64,000 bases of DNA from Fragum whitleyi (Eukaryota > Mollusca > Bivalvia > Cardiida > Cardiidae), in NCBI GenBank assembly GCA_948146395.1, contig OX411544.1:40965419-41029418 (forward strand). The letters are read 5' to 3'. Shown piece after piece: positions 43,416 through 57,000 of the stretch (positions within the stretch are counted from its first letter, which is position 1; every line of letters begins with the position of its first letter). Under the pieces are notes generated by a model. That model was given only the letters and a program-made list of their open reading frames with translations. It had not been told where the DNA came from and searched no databases. The position numbers and the translations under genes were made by a program.

Positions 43416-43631
43416 AGATGATGGCATGGATCCTTCCCATTTTCATAAGGTTTCATCCTTGTGACATGGCAAACATTCTGACCAATATTCATGAAGATTA
43501 GGCCATATTTTGTTGCCTCTAGAGTGTAAACACTTATATTGTTGATGCCGGCTGACGGGGCACACAATGAACGACAGACATTCAATTCTCACAAAAGCTC
43601 ACTTTGAGCATGATGTGCTCAAGTGAGCTAA
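43416..43631 (+). mobile_element. Helitron-like 'GCTCACCTGAG' element, 3' fragment
   Basis: One core monomer (ggcatggatccttcccattt) then 'aaaagctcactttgagcatg', the hairpin and 'caagtgagctaaaa'. Confidence 0.6.
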
Positions 43632-43649
43632 AAAATGTATGGGTCAGTG

Positions 43650-43890
43650 GGTGACATTTCCAACAAATTCACAAGTGGGCATAGCAAAGCCTCTGGCCAG
43701 CCTGTACATGCACACAGGCTGACCAGAGGCTTCCCCATGTACTCTAGAGATAGATAATGCCTTAACCCCTCTACAGGCAGACAGAGAATTTTCTAATTGC
43801 ATTGTCTTATTATCAAAGTTGCCCAATGTCTGTCAATTACATTCATGTGGATTTGTTGGAATTGTTACGCACTGGTCCATTTGCTTTGCA
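43650..43890. mobile_element. TA-type MITE with central hairpin, diverged
   Basis: 'gacatttccaacaaattcac' on the left and 'ttgttggaattgttacgcac' on the right. The centre 'ctctggccagcctgtacatg' pairs with 'ggctgaccagagg'. Confidence 0.55.
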
Positions 43891-43951
43891 GCTTTTAACA
43901 AGTGATTTCTTCTTTTCCAAAAAAGTTCCTCACCAGTATTAAAACCCCATA

Positions 43952-44349
43952 CAGGGGTTGACACTAACTCCTGAGATTAAGGAGTCAATTGGACATCTAA
44001 CACGTGAAATCAATGAGTCCAAGATCAAAGTCAGGAGTCCCAAATTTCATAAGGGGAAAACATTGTGGAAAAGAAGAAATTGCTTGTTATAAGCAATCTC
44101 TTCTTTTCCACAATGTTCTTCCAAAAAAGATTTTTTTTATCAAAAAACTGTTTTCTACAACAACCTTTGTAGGGAAAATATCTACAGTTTTGGCAAGTGT
44201 TAGAAAAGATACTACTCTGTGCTTTGTTTTTTCAAAATATTCTCATATGACCCTTGGAGTCCATCGGACTCCTTACTTGCAAATGGAAAGAGTCCAACTG
44301 GTAAACAAGGAGTCTCAGACTCCCGGACTCCCCTTAGTGTCCAACCCTG
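43952..44349. mobile_element. hAT-like MITE
   Basis: Ends CAGGGGTTGACACTAA and TTAGTGTCCAACCCTG; central hairpin AAGAAATTGCTTGTTATAAG. No clean 8-bp duplication. Same family as the MITE fused to BBS1 exon 2. Confidence 0.7.
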
Positions 44350-44754
44350 CCATTTCTTTTTTCCCAAAAGAGTTTCTCACAAGTACATGATTTGGACTCC
44401 CTTCTTTTATCTTGGTCTCTGATTTCAACGTGTTTTTTTTTTTTTTTTTTTTTTTTTTTTTCGCTTTTTTCAGGGGGGGGGGGGTGGTTAGAAGTTAGGG
44501 TCAAACATTGTGGGTCCTTACTGCATAATGGATGGAGACATAGAGGAGCATGGAAAACCACATAACGGATTTAACATATTCTCAGATTATGAACAGGCCT
44601 ATGGTACATATCTATTCAGCACACAGTGTAGACTCTGATCAAACTGTTTGTGTACATTCAGGCTGATCAATGTCTGGACTGTACAGTCTGTACTACATTA
44701 TAATGTAGAAATCATGATAAGAAATGACATGAAAAGTACTAGCATATTTTTTCT

Positions 44755-44760
44755 TTTATT
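44755..44760 (-). terminator. Candidate polyadenylation signal of RPS29
   Basis: AATAAA on the minus strand, 273 bases after the RPS29 stop. This region is AT-rich, so a chance match is possible. Confidence 0.35.
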
Positions 44761-45032
44761 CACTAAGGTTTTAAACTCGACTGTCCACATTTCTTTTTTT
44801 TTTTTTCACCTTTTTCAACTCATGAGTATTTTGAAACATACCCACATTTCCAGTTGGACTACCAGGGTATTAATTTTTTTTATGATTTGGAAAGAATTTA
44901 AATAGAATAAACATGTTTTAAGTAGAAAAGTCCTGTATTCACTGATTAAAATTACATTTTGTAACATGAAAGATAAAGGTATTTCAAACTGTTGGAATCC
45001 AGGACTCTTCCTGCCAGTTGCCTGATAGTTGT

Positions 45033-45041
45033 TCAGTCAAG
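45033..45041 (-). CDS. RPS29: RPS29 exon 3 coding end (Leu-Asp-stop)
   Basis: Directly after a CTTTCTTTTCAG acceptor the minus strand reads CTT GAC TGA, giving the Leu-Asp ending that closes uS14 in most animals. The phase is 0, matching the end of exon 2. The 3' untranslated region continues leftward; an AATAAA on the minus strand at 44755-44760 is a candidate polyadenylation signal, about 275 bases downstream. Confidence 0.85.
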   Translation of the reverse strand, partial: LD

Positions 45042-48000
45042 CTGAAAAGAAAGAGAAGAAATTATCACTAACCCTTGTCATGCTGATACCTAAATATTCC
45101 TGCTTTTGCAGAAATGATGGACAAAGATCAGCCTGCACTGATGTGCAGTTTGATTTTAGTCCATACCACAGCTTTGGTACGAATTTACTAGAAAAGGATG
45201 GGAAAAGCTTTTTTGATTTTAATTGCAGATACAGAACACAATTTGATATTTTGGTGGGAAATTTCAGAGAAAGAAGACATCACTTACACCTAGCAAGTGG
45301 AGCAATGTGTATGTTCTTGACTGTCGAGAAACTAGGCACTTGATTTTAATTGATCAATGGCCAGGGTTCCCTTGGATTTCAAAACTAGGTGTCACTTTGC
45401 CACATTATGAACCCCTTTAAACCAGATTAAGAAGGGTTGTCAATCAATTATAGGGATCGTTTAAATAAAGCTGGGGTCAAAATTAAGAACTGAAGAAACG
45501 ACATACAATCGACACAACACCATGACAATTGCCGTCCAACCTTATAAAAATGACAAGACCAATCAATGCAGGGCAAGTCCAATTTAAAAGCTTACTGAAA
45601 ATTTTGGAGTAAAATAAATAGTTATTCTTGATACAGAACACATGTATCCATTATAAAAGCAAAGTTGATTTCATGTATCTAAATAACCTTGAATTCATAT
45701 TAACCTTAATTCATTAGAAAACAAGAGCTGTCACTGTAAGATGACAATGCCCCCGACACCGCTTTGATTTTAAATTATGGCCAATCTATGTTGAAGGTCA
45801 AGGTCATCCAGGGGTCAAGGTCACCAAAGTATGTGCCTACAGAAAGGTAATGTACCAAGGAATGTTGTGGTAAAGTATGATGCGAATATGTTAAGTAATA
45901 AGGAAGTTATGGCCAATGTTAAAGTTTTTGGACGGAATGACGGACGGACGGACAGACGGACGGACGGACGGACAAGTCAAATTTATGATGCCTCCCTATC
46001 GGGGGCATAAAAAGTCATTTTTTAAAAAATTCTTACGTAGTGGAATAGAACAATGCAGGGATGTGGAATTTCCATGCCCGACTTGACCGACATGGGCTTT
46101 TTCTATTGCGGGCAAGTACATTTTTTCTAGGCAGCTTGTCCGTGGACAAGTAAATACCATCTTTTAGTACTAAAAAGATCTAGGAGAAAATCCCCCCTAC
46201 TGTTTATATCAAAGGGGAGAAAACATTGTCTTTAAAGAAGAAAATGCTGGGTTACAGCATTTTCTTCATTAAAAACAATGTTTTCTCAATAATCATCATT
46301 CAATTTTTTAAGGACAAGTTCATTATGATCCTGGAAAAGTGAGAAATCGACTTTTACTTGTCCGTGGACAAATGTAGAAAATTCGTATATCCACACCCCT
46401 GAACAATGCTCTGGTCACAAAACAATGAAAGGCAACGATTATTGACCCTTATCAAACTTCTTGTGGAGAAGATTGATCTTGGTCTTCAAAGTTGTTTGGT
46501 CAGTTTTGCTTGAATGGGAATTTAGGCTGCTTTAAACATTGACTGGGTTACTGCCCCTAGATCTATCGATACTAGAGACAGGTATTTTACAAATTTTCGT
46601 AAGGTCATGTGACCTGGTAGTGACGTCATTTGATCAACGTTAAATGGAAGCTAGAAAATCGTAAAGCGTTTGGTAGCGGATTTGCGACATGCAGTTGATC
46701 GAAAAGCACGATGAATGCAGCGAAAAGTAACAAATAATGAGTTGATTGTTTGTTTTTCTTTCGTATGTTTATCTCGTAAAGAGCATATCTATATAAGCAA
46801 CAGAATTTCAGTCCTTCCATTTTAAATAATGCCGCCAAATTTCAACGGATATCGACATGCATGATGGGAAAATTCTTACGGTTTGTAATAACTTACTTGT
46901 CGTGAAAAACACAAATCCAATCAGATTGCCGTAAGATTTATACACTACCCATTGTCTCACACAGACATCGGGGTACCAGTTCACTTTAAACAGTACTGCA
47001 GTCATATTGTGGAAGCTGGAACACCTAGTAATGGATTCCTGATATTTCTTACATTGCATCCTTTCCAAGTATCCAGCTGCTTTCCCACATAGGTCTATGA
47101 CTATTAACCCATTGGTAGGAGACAATTTGTCAGGAAGGATGAGAGTCGCCAACAGGGATCAAACCCCGGACATTTGATAAAGTCAGATTGTTTGGACCTC
47201 TCTGTCTGAATACTGAGGGTCAATATGGGTATTTACCTTTCTGAATCCAATGTCAGAGGCATACTCTCTGAAACATCTTCTACACATGTCCAATCCATAC
47301 TTTCGTATCAATCCATGAGTGTTGTTGCATACACGACTGAAAAGATATGTGGAAAAAATGGCTCATAATCATAACAAGATACTTTGACTAGTTCAAGAAA
47401 GTTAACTACAGCACTTATAATAATTACAACAAACATTGACTAGTTAAAGTCTGCAGTATGAAAACTGGTGCTGCATAATCATTTCAACAAACTTGGTCTA
47501 GTTCAAGTCTAAAGTATGTAAACTGCAGCACTAATAACAACAAGAGCACCGCAAGCGGGGCAAACCAATGCCACGGTTCATTTCTACAGGGCTTAGATGA
47601 TTTCTAATCTGTCCCTGAGGCATTTAAAGGTTTTAAAGATCCAAACAAATCTTATAAATGTGAAAAATTCGAGAAACAACAATTTTGATTCATATTAGGA
47701 TTGTATTGTTACACAAGAATTTGGGGTAACGCGTGTTCATTTGCAAAATGTGAAAAGCCTGCACGTTTGTGAATACTGTGATAAAAATTGATTACAAACA
47801 AGTGCATGTCGTATTGCGATGCAATACAGGAGTCCCCCACCGGATAACAAAAAATCCTTTCTTATAATATATCTCCTACTTACTAGATCTATAACTGAAT
47901 ACAAAATTTGAAGTTGCTAGCACATTAGGTTTTGAACAAAACGTCCCAAATAAAAATTAAGTGTAAAAACAACCAATGGCAAAAACTCGAAAAGTGAGCG

Positions 48001-51000
48001 GAGAAGAATGATTCTTGTACATGCCACTTGTCCTCAATGAGATCTATAAGTGTACCAAGTTTGAAGTTGCTAGCACTGATGGCTCAGGAGATATGGTCCG
48101 GACAAAAATGTCAGGATAAAAAACAACAACGGACAATAACTAAAAAAGTGGATGTGGCAGAGTAACAAGTTCTTGTGCATTACACTTATTCTCAATGAGA
48201 TCTACAAGTGTAAAAAGTTTGAAGTTGCTAGGGCTTATGGTTTAGCAGATAAGTATGGTACAAAAATGTAAGGATAGAAACAACAAAGGGCAATAACTCA
48301 AAAAAAGGACATGGCAGAGTGACAGTTCTTGTACATGACACTTGTCCTCAATGATATCTATAAGAGTAGCAAGTTTGAAGTTTCTAGCACTTATGGTTTG
48401 GAAGATATGTTCCGGACAAAAATGTCAAGGTAAAAACAACAAAGGGCAATAACTCAAAAAGAAGGTGTAGCAGAGTAACAGTTCTTGTACATGCCACTTG
48501 ACCTCAATGAGATCTATAAGTGTACAAAGTTTAAAGTTGCAAGCACTTATAGTTTAGGAGATATGATCCGGACAAGAATGTAAGACTAAAAACAACAAAG
48601 GGCAATAACTCAAAAAGTGGACATGGCAGAGTAAAAGTTCTTGTACATGACACGAGATATGTTCCGGACAAAAATGTAAAGGTAAAAACAAGAGGGCCAT
48701 AGTGGCCCTTAATCGCTCACCTGAATGAACTGTCTTAAATTTTCAAAAGAAGAATGAGAAATAGAATGATGAATGACTGAGCTAAACAAAGCTGTAGCTT
48801 CTATACAACTTGAGAATCCCTTTTATACAATTTTAAGGTTGACTAACAAGGATTTTTATAACTGATTTCGTGACCTATTTTTTAACCCCAGATGACCCAA
48901 TTTTGATCTCATCTGAGATTTCATCTAGACAATCATTCTGACCAAATTTCAGGTTGATTGGCCAAAAATTGTGGCCTCTAGAGTGCATACAAGGTATTTC
49001 TTAGATTTGACCCAGTGACCTAGTTTTTGACCCCAGTTGACCCAATTTCCAACTTGTCCAAGATTTCATCAAAACAATCATTCTGACCAAAATTCAGGTT
49101 GATCCGGCAAAAAATGTGGCCACTAGAGTGCCTCCAAGGTTTTTCTTAGATTTGACCCTGTGACCTAGTTTTTGACCCCGGTTGGCCCAATTTTGAACTT
49201 GTCCGAGATTTTATCAAGACGATCATTCTGACCAAAATTCAGGTTGATCTGGCAAAAAATTTGGCCTCTAGAGTGCATACAAGGTTTTTCTTAGATTTGA
49301 CCCTGTGACCTAGTTTTTGACCCCAGTTGACCCAATTTCAAACTCATTCAAGATTTCATCAAGACAATCATTCTGACCAAAATTCAGGTTGATCGGGCAA
49401 AAAATGTGGCCTCTAGAGTGCATACATGGTTTTTCTTAGATTTGACCCCGTGACCCAGTTTTTGACCCAAGTTGACCCTATTTCGTACTCGTCAGAGACT
49501 TCATCAAGACAATCATTTTGACAAAATTTCAGGTTGATCAGGCAAAAAATGTGGTCTCTAGAGTGCATACAAGGTTTTTCTTAGATTTGACCCTGTGACC
49601 TAGTTTTTGACCCCAGTTAACCCAATTTCGAACTCATCTGAGATTTGATCAAGACAATCATTCTGACCAAATTTCAGGTTGGTCTGGCAAAAAATGTTGT
49701 CTCTAGAGTGCATACAAGGTTTTTCTTAGATTTGACCCCATGACCTAGTTTTTGACCCCAGATGACCCAATTTCGAACCCGTCTGAGATTTCATCAAGAC
49801 GATCATTCTGACCAAAATTCAGGTTGATCTGGCAAAAAATGTGGCCTCTAGAGTGCATACAAGGTTTTTCTTGGATTTGACCCCGTGACCTAGTTTTTGA
49901 CCCCAGTTGACCCAATTTCAAACTCGTCCGAGATTTCATCAAGACAATCATTCTGACCAAAATTCAGGTTGATCGGACAAAAAATGTGGCCTCTAGAGTG
50001 CATACAAGGATTTTCTTAGATTTGACCCCGTGACCTAGTTTTTGACCCCAGTTGACCCAATTTCGAACTCGTCCGAGATTTTATCAAGCACAAACATTCT
50101 GACCAAAAATCAGGTTGATCCGGCAAAAAATGTGGCCTCTAGAGTGCATACAAGGCAAATGTTGACGACGGACATCGCACGACGGACATCCACCTAACCA
50201 CAATAGCTCACCATGAGCACTTCGTGCTCAGGTGAGCTAACAACAAAGGGCAATAACTCAAAAAGAAGGTGTAGCAGAGTAACAGTTCTTGTACATGCCA
50301 CTTGTCCTCAATGAGATCTATAAGTGTACAAAGTTTAACTCAAAAAGTGGGCATGGCAGAATAACAGTTCTTGAACATGACACTTGTCCTCAATAAGATC
50401 TATAAGTGTACCAAGTTTGAAGTTGCTAGCACACAAAGTTTAAGAGATATGATCCAGACAAGAATGTAAGGCTAAAAACAACCAAGGGCAATAACTCAAA
50501 AAAGTGGGTGTGGCAGAGTTATGGATCTTGAACATGACACTTCTCCTCAATGAGATCTATAAGTGTACAAAGTTTGAAGTTGCTAGCACACATAGTTAAG
50601 GAGATACGTTCCGGACAAGAATGTAAGGGTAAAAACAACAAAGGGCAATAACTCAACAAGAGGACCATGATGGTCCTATATCGCTCCCCTGAGTAAGTCA
50701 CTCATAACTTGTCAACCATGTCATGAATACCAGAATTTGTTTGATATACATTAAGGTTGGTTAAATTTAATCCTACTGCAACTTGTTTTTTTTTTTTAAT
50801 TTTTGTAAATTTCAACTTTTCTCTTACCATGGAGTATTCTTTTAACAACTTTAGTAACCCTACACGTTTAGAATATCCGTGCTAAGTTTAAAACTGATTG
50901 GCCTCATAGTTAAGGAGGAAAAGAATTTGTTCTAAGATTTTTGACAATTTATGCAATTTTTCAGTCTTTCTGTTACCATGGAAACACGAGTTTTTTAAGA

Positions 51001-54000
51001 AATAAAATTCTTGAAACAACTTTTGAAGAGCTTCACCAAAGGAACATCCCTGCAAAATTTTAGCATGATTGGCCTTGTGGTTTGGGAGAAAAGAATTTTT
51101 TCTAATATTTTCAGCCATTTTTGGCCATTTTTGAGACTTCCTGTTACCATGGAAACTAGAGTTTTCGATGAAATTAAATTCTTTAATCAACTTTTGAAGA
51201 GCTTCATCCAAGGAACATCCCTGCCAAGTTTCAGCTTGATTGGCCCAGTGGTTTAGGAGAAGAATAATTTTTTATAATATTTTCAGCCATTTTCGGCCAT
51301 TTTTTCTGACTTTCCGTTACCATCGAATCAAGAGTTTTTCATGAAACTAAATTCTTTTAACAACTTTTGAAGAGCTTCACCCAAGGAACATCCCTGCCAA
51401 GTTTCAGCTTGATTGGCCAAGTAGTTTAGGAGGAGATGAATTTGTTCTAATATTTTCAGCCATTTTGGGCCATTTTTCAGACTTTTCGTTACCATGGAAA
51501 CAAGAGTTTTTCATGAAACTAAATTCTTTTAACAACTTTTGAAGAGCTTCACCCAAGGAACATCCCTGCCAAGTTTCATCTTGATTGGCTCAGTGGTTTA
51601 GGAGGAGAAGAATTTTTTCTAATATTTTCGGCCATTTTAACCTATTATGTAACCATGGCAACCAGAGTTTTTGATGAAATTAAATTCTTTTAACAACTTT
51701 TAAAGAGGTTCACCCAAGGATTTGAATTTGAATTTGAATTGGGGTTTTACGTCGCTTTCAACAATCTCTCAGTTATATCGCGACGACTGGAGCACCTAAC
51801 GATGGATTCCTGGTATTTCTCACACCAGTACTACCACCACATCCCTTTCCTAGCCTCCAGTTGCTATTCCACATAGGTTTACGATTATCTACCCATTGGT
51901 GGAAGACAAATGTCGGAAAGGATAAGTGCCGCGGCCGGGGATCGAACCCGTGCGAATATAGACCCCTGGATTAGAAGTCCGGCGCGCTACCAACTGCGCT
52001 ATTGCCGCGGCTTTCACCCAAGGAACATCCCTGCCAAGTTTCAGCTTGATTGGCCCAGTGGTTTAGGAGGAGAAGATGTTTAAAGAAATTGTTGACGGAC
52101 GGACGGACGGACGGACGGACAGACGGACGGACGGACGGACAGACGGACGGACGATGGACGGACGACGGACGGTGTGTGATCACAATAGCTCACCTTGAGC
52201 ACTTTGTGCTCAGGTGAGCTAAAAAGTGGGCGTGGCAGAATAACAGTTTTTAAACATGACACTAGTCTTGTCCTCAATAAGATCTTTAAGTGTACCAAAT
52301 TTGAAGTTGCTAGTATTTATAGTTTAGGAGATATGATCCGGACAAGAATTTAAGGCTAAAAACAACAAAGGGCAATAACTCAACAAGAGGGCCATAGTGG
52401 CCCTTAATCGCTCACCTGAATTAACAATCTTAAAATGTTTTAAGATTTGACCCCATGACCTAGATTTTGACCCCACTTGACCCAATTTCGAACTTGTCCG
52501 AGATATTATCAAGATAATCATTTTGACCAATTTTCAGGTTGATTGGGCAAAGAATATGGCCTCTAGAGTGTCCACAAGGTTTTTCTATGATTTGACCCCG
52601 TGACCTAGTTTTTGACCCCACTTGACCCAATTTCAAACTCTTCCGGGATTTCATCAAGATAATCATTCTGACCAATTTTCAGGTTGATTGGGCTAAAAAT
52701 ATGGCCTCTAGTGTCCACAAGGTTTTTCTAAGATTTGACCCCATGACCTAGTTTTTGACCCCACTTGACCCAATTTCAAACTCTTCCAGGATTTCATCAA
52801 GATAATCATTCTGACCAATTTTCAGGTTGATTGGGCATAAAATATGGCTTCTAGAGTGTCCACAAGGTTTTTCTAAGATTCGACCCCGTGACCTAGTTTT
52901 TGACCCCACTTGACCCAATTTCGAACTTGTCCGAGATTTCATCAAGATAATCATTCTGACCAATTTTCAGGTTGATTGGGCTTAAAATATGGCCTCTAAA
53001 GAGTCCACAAGGTTTTTCTTAGATTTGACCCTGTGATCTAGTTTTTGACCCTACTTGACCAAATTTCGAACTTGTCCGAGATTTCACCAAGATAATCATT
53101 CTGACCAATTTTCAGGTTGATTGGGCTAAAAACATGGCCTCTAGAGTGTCCACAAGGTTTTTCTAAGATTTGACCCCGTGACCTAGTTTTTGACCCCACT
53201 TGACCCAATTTAGAACTTGTCCGAGCTTTCATCAAGATAATCATTCTGACCAATTTTCAGGTTGATTGGGCTAAAAATATGGCCTCTAGAGTGTCCACAA
53301 GGTAAATGTTGACGACGGACGACGCACGACGGACGACGGACATCAAGTAACCCCAAAAGCTCACCTTGAGCACTTCGTGCTCAGGTGAGCTAAAAAGTGG
53401 GTGTGGCAGAGTTATGGATCTTAAACATGACACTTCTCCTCAATGAGATCTATAAGTGTACAAAGTTTGAAGTTGCTAGCACACATAATTTTCGAGATAT
53501 GTTCCGGACAAGAATGTAAGGGTAAAAACAACAAAGGGCAATAACTCAAAAAGTGGGCATGGCAGAGTAACAGTTCTTGAACATGACACTTCTCCTTAAT
53601 GAGATCTAAAAGTGTACCAAGTTTGAAGTTGCTAGCACATATGGTTTATAAGTTATAGCCCGGACAAAAGCGTGACGGACGGATGGACGGACAGACAGAC
53701 GGACGGACGGACAGAATCGAGCAAACCTATAGTCCCCCAACCGGTAACCGGTGGGGGACTAATAAGGATTATAACTGATATACGGAACGCAAATTTGGTC
53801 AGGATATGTTTTATTAAATATGAAAAAACGACTAATCAAAAAGTGATCCTTATCAAACTTTGAGAAGTATATATGAACTTGGTACCTACAGAAAGGTCTT
53901 GTCCAAAACAATGATCATATGGAATATGAAGGCTCTTTGACTTACCATTCAAAAGTTATGACTAAGAATAATTTTTTTTAAGAAATTTGACCTTGAAAAA

Positions 54001-57000
54001 TGACCTTGACTAATGGCCTTGAACTTGGTACCTACAGCAACAGTGTTCCCAAAAAAACCCCAAATGGGGGTAATTTCCCCATAAGTTGAAGCTTGTACCC
54101 CGAGTTTTTGCAACAAGCCTTCTTTATGTTATAGAAAGGGGGTACATGCACACTGTAAAATACCCATTTTTACCCCCAGATTAAAAAGCAGTGGGAACAC
54201 TGAGCAAGTTCTTGTCCCTTTCTCCCCTTTAATTCATATCTACTACTTCTTTTGTCGCATATAGCCACAATAATTGAATTTTACCCGAAAAATCCATTGT
54301 ATTGTATGTTTACCAGTGTTCCCAAAACCCCCCAAATGGGTTTGATTTACCCCTAAATCGAAGCTTGTTACCACTAATTTTTGCAACCAGCCTTATTTGT
54401 GTTATATAGAGGGGGTACATGCACACTGTAAAGTAAACATTTTTACCCCAAGATTGAAAAAGCAGTGGAATCACTGTTTACAAATGAGATATATTTTACA
54501 TGTCCCGATCATTTTACAGGTACTTATTACCCAGTGTTTATTCTAGAATTTCAACAAGAGGGCCATAGTGGCCCTTAATCGCTCACCTGAATTAACAATC
54601 TTAAAATGTTTTTTTAAGATTTGACCCCATGACCTAGTTTTTGACTCCACTGACCAATTTTCAGGTTGATTGGGCTTAAAATATGGCCTCTAAAGTGTCC
54701 ACAAGGTTTTTTCTAGATTTGACCCCGTGACCTAGATTTTGACCCCAGTTGACCCAATTTTGAACTTGTCCGAGATATCATCAAGATAATCATTCTTACC
54801 AATTTTCAGGTTGATTGGGCTAAAAAAATGGCCTCTAGAGTGTCCACAAGGTTTTTTCTAGATTTGACCCCATGACCTAGATTTTGACCCCAGTTGACCC
54901 AATTTTGAACTTGTCTGAGATATCATCAAGATAATCATTCTTACCAATTTTCAGGTTGATTGGGCTAAAAAAATGGCCTCTAGAGTGTCCACAAGGTTTT
55001 TCTAAGATTTGCCCCCGTGACCTAGTTTTTGACTCCACTTGACCAAATTTCAAACTTGTCCGAGATTTTATCAAGATAATCATTCTGACCAATTTTCAGG
55101 TTGATTGGGCTAAAAATATGGCCTCTGGAGTGTCCACAAGATTTTTCTAAGATTTGACCCCGTGACCAAGTTTTTGACCTCACTTGACCCAATTTCGAAC
55201 TTGTCCGAGATTTCATCAAGATAATCATTCTGACCAATTTTCAGGTTGATTGAGCCATAAATATGGCCTCTAGAGTGTCCAAAAGGTTTTTCTAAGATTT
55301 GACCCCGTGACCTAGTTTTTGACCCCACTTGACCCAATTTCAAACTTGTCCGAGATTTTATCAAGATAATCATTCGGACCAATTTTCAGGTTGATTGGGC
55401 TAAAAATATGGCCTCTGGAGTGTCCACAAGATTTTTTTAAGATTTGACCCCGTGACCTAGTTTTTGACCCCACTTGACCCAATTTCGAACTTGTCCGAGA
55501 TTTCATCAAGATAATTATTCTGACCAATTTTCAGGTTGCTTGGGCCAAAAATATGGCCTCTAGAGTGTCCACAAGGTTTTTCTAAGATTTGACCCTGCGA
55601 CCTAGTTTTTGACCCCACTTGACCCAATTTCGAACTTGTCCAAGATTTTATCAAGATAATCATTCTGACCAATTTTCAGGTTGATTGGGCTTAAAATATG
55701 GCCTCTAGAGTGTCCACAAGGTAAATGTTGACGACGGACGACGCACATCAAGTAACCCCAAAAGCTCACCTTGAGCACTTCGTGCTCAGGTCAGCTAAAA
55801 ATGTGGGAGGTTTCAGCACAACAATTGAAAGAATTGAGAAATGTGGAAATTCATGCTCTCTGGTTAAAGTAAAAGATCCCCAAAAAATCCAGATATACCC
55901 TTTTCCTGTATCTCCGTTTTTCTTAATGAGTATAGCCCGTTTGACTTCTATATGGACCGACCTTTTCATCAATAGCATAAATTTGAGATTGAATGAAGAA
56001 TTTGTATGTGGTAAAACCTTAATTTCAGTTTAATACCATTCCAAAAAATATTTTTTGAAAATAAAATGACTCCAAAATAATGGTTTTGTCTATCTAGTCA
56101 ATGTTAATATTTTCGCATTTTCCACTCTTAAGGTTCATGTAAAGTGTTTGAGACCCAATATTTAGGGCACTTCATTAGCCAAGAAAAAGCAGTATGTCCA
56201 GGTATATTATATATCAAAATGAAGCTATTCGTGAGCACAAGCAGTTAGGCAACATAAGACCGCCATAGCTATAGCGGTATAGCCAAAACATTGTGGAAAA
56301 GGGTCATTTTGTACAGAACAAGCAACTGCATGACGGTTGCATAAAATTGCCCCGTATTTTAACAAAGTACAGTCTGAAGTACCATCCAGGTAGTGCTACA
56401 ACCTGAGATATAAAACTCAGTCTCTAAAATGTTGTTTTGAAACAATCAATTTTCATTTATTTTGTCAACATACATGTCAAACCGGTTTGGTCTGTTTACA
56501 AAATAGATGTAAGGTATGGTGCAACATCACACCATAATATTGTGAAATATTTTCCGCGATTTATTTCAAATTTTAGTTTTTTTTTAATTCAATTATCTAC
56601 AATATTACTATATATTCATCATTCTGTGAAATAGAAATTGATTATTGCTAAACAACCTTACAGGTATATAAACAATTAATGTCTATTTATGTTGTGATAA
56701 CACACCATACCCTAAAAAGATCTACATGATTACAAAATTAGAATGACATATATGACATATGTGTTTATAAAATAAGTCAAAATAAATTGCTTGCATAACT
56801 ACGTTTTGGGGCTGAGTTTTATACCAATGGTTGTAGCACTACCTGGATGGTACTTTAGGCTAGACTTTGTTAAAATATTAGCCAATTTTATCCAACAGTC
56901 ATGCAGTTGCTTGTTCTGTACAAAATGACCCTTTTCCACAATGTTTTGGCTATACCGCTATAGTTATAACAGTCTTATGATTATCAACTGCTTGTGCTCA

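Larger units (their letters stand above)
47541..53763 (+). mobile_element. Large tandem-core Helitron-like element ('GTCCCCC/GGGGGAC') holding three nested elements
   Basis: Begins CAAGAGCACCGCAAGCGGGG (the subterminal gtcccccaccgg is at 47831, so the true start is uncertain) and ends GACGGACGG tract, 'ccggtaaccggtgggggact', aataa. The core repeats units of about 146 bp: 'aaagggcaataactcaaaaa', 'catgacacttgtcctcaatg', 'agatctataagtgtacaaag'. Elements at 48689-50239, 50657-52221 and 52384-53392 interrupt it, leaving about 2.1 kb of its own sequence. Confidence 0.75.

Noticed and set aside
44334..44561. Frame with a poly-Lys run
   Set aside because: Results from the T and G homopolymer runs at 44430-44485.
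47541..53763. Regular repeats considered as a CRISPR-like array
   Set aside because: Monomers of about 146 bp are contiguous with no unique spacers, in an animal genome; they are satellite-like cores of mobile elements.
49745..55672. Many minus-strand frames of about 71 codons starting MVRMIIL
   Set aside because: Each is one and a half monomers of the same 145-bp tandem core; the repeated protein text follows from the DNA repeat, not from selection for a protein.
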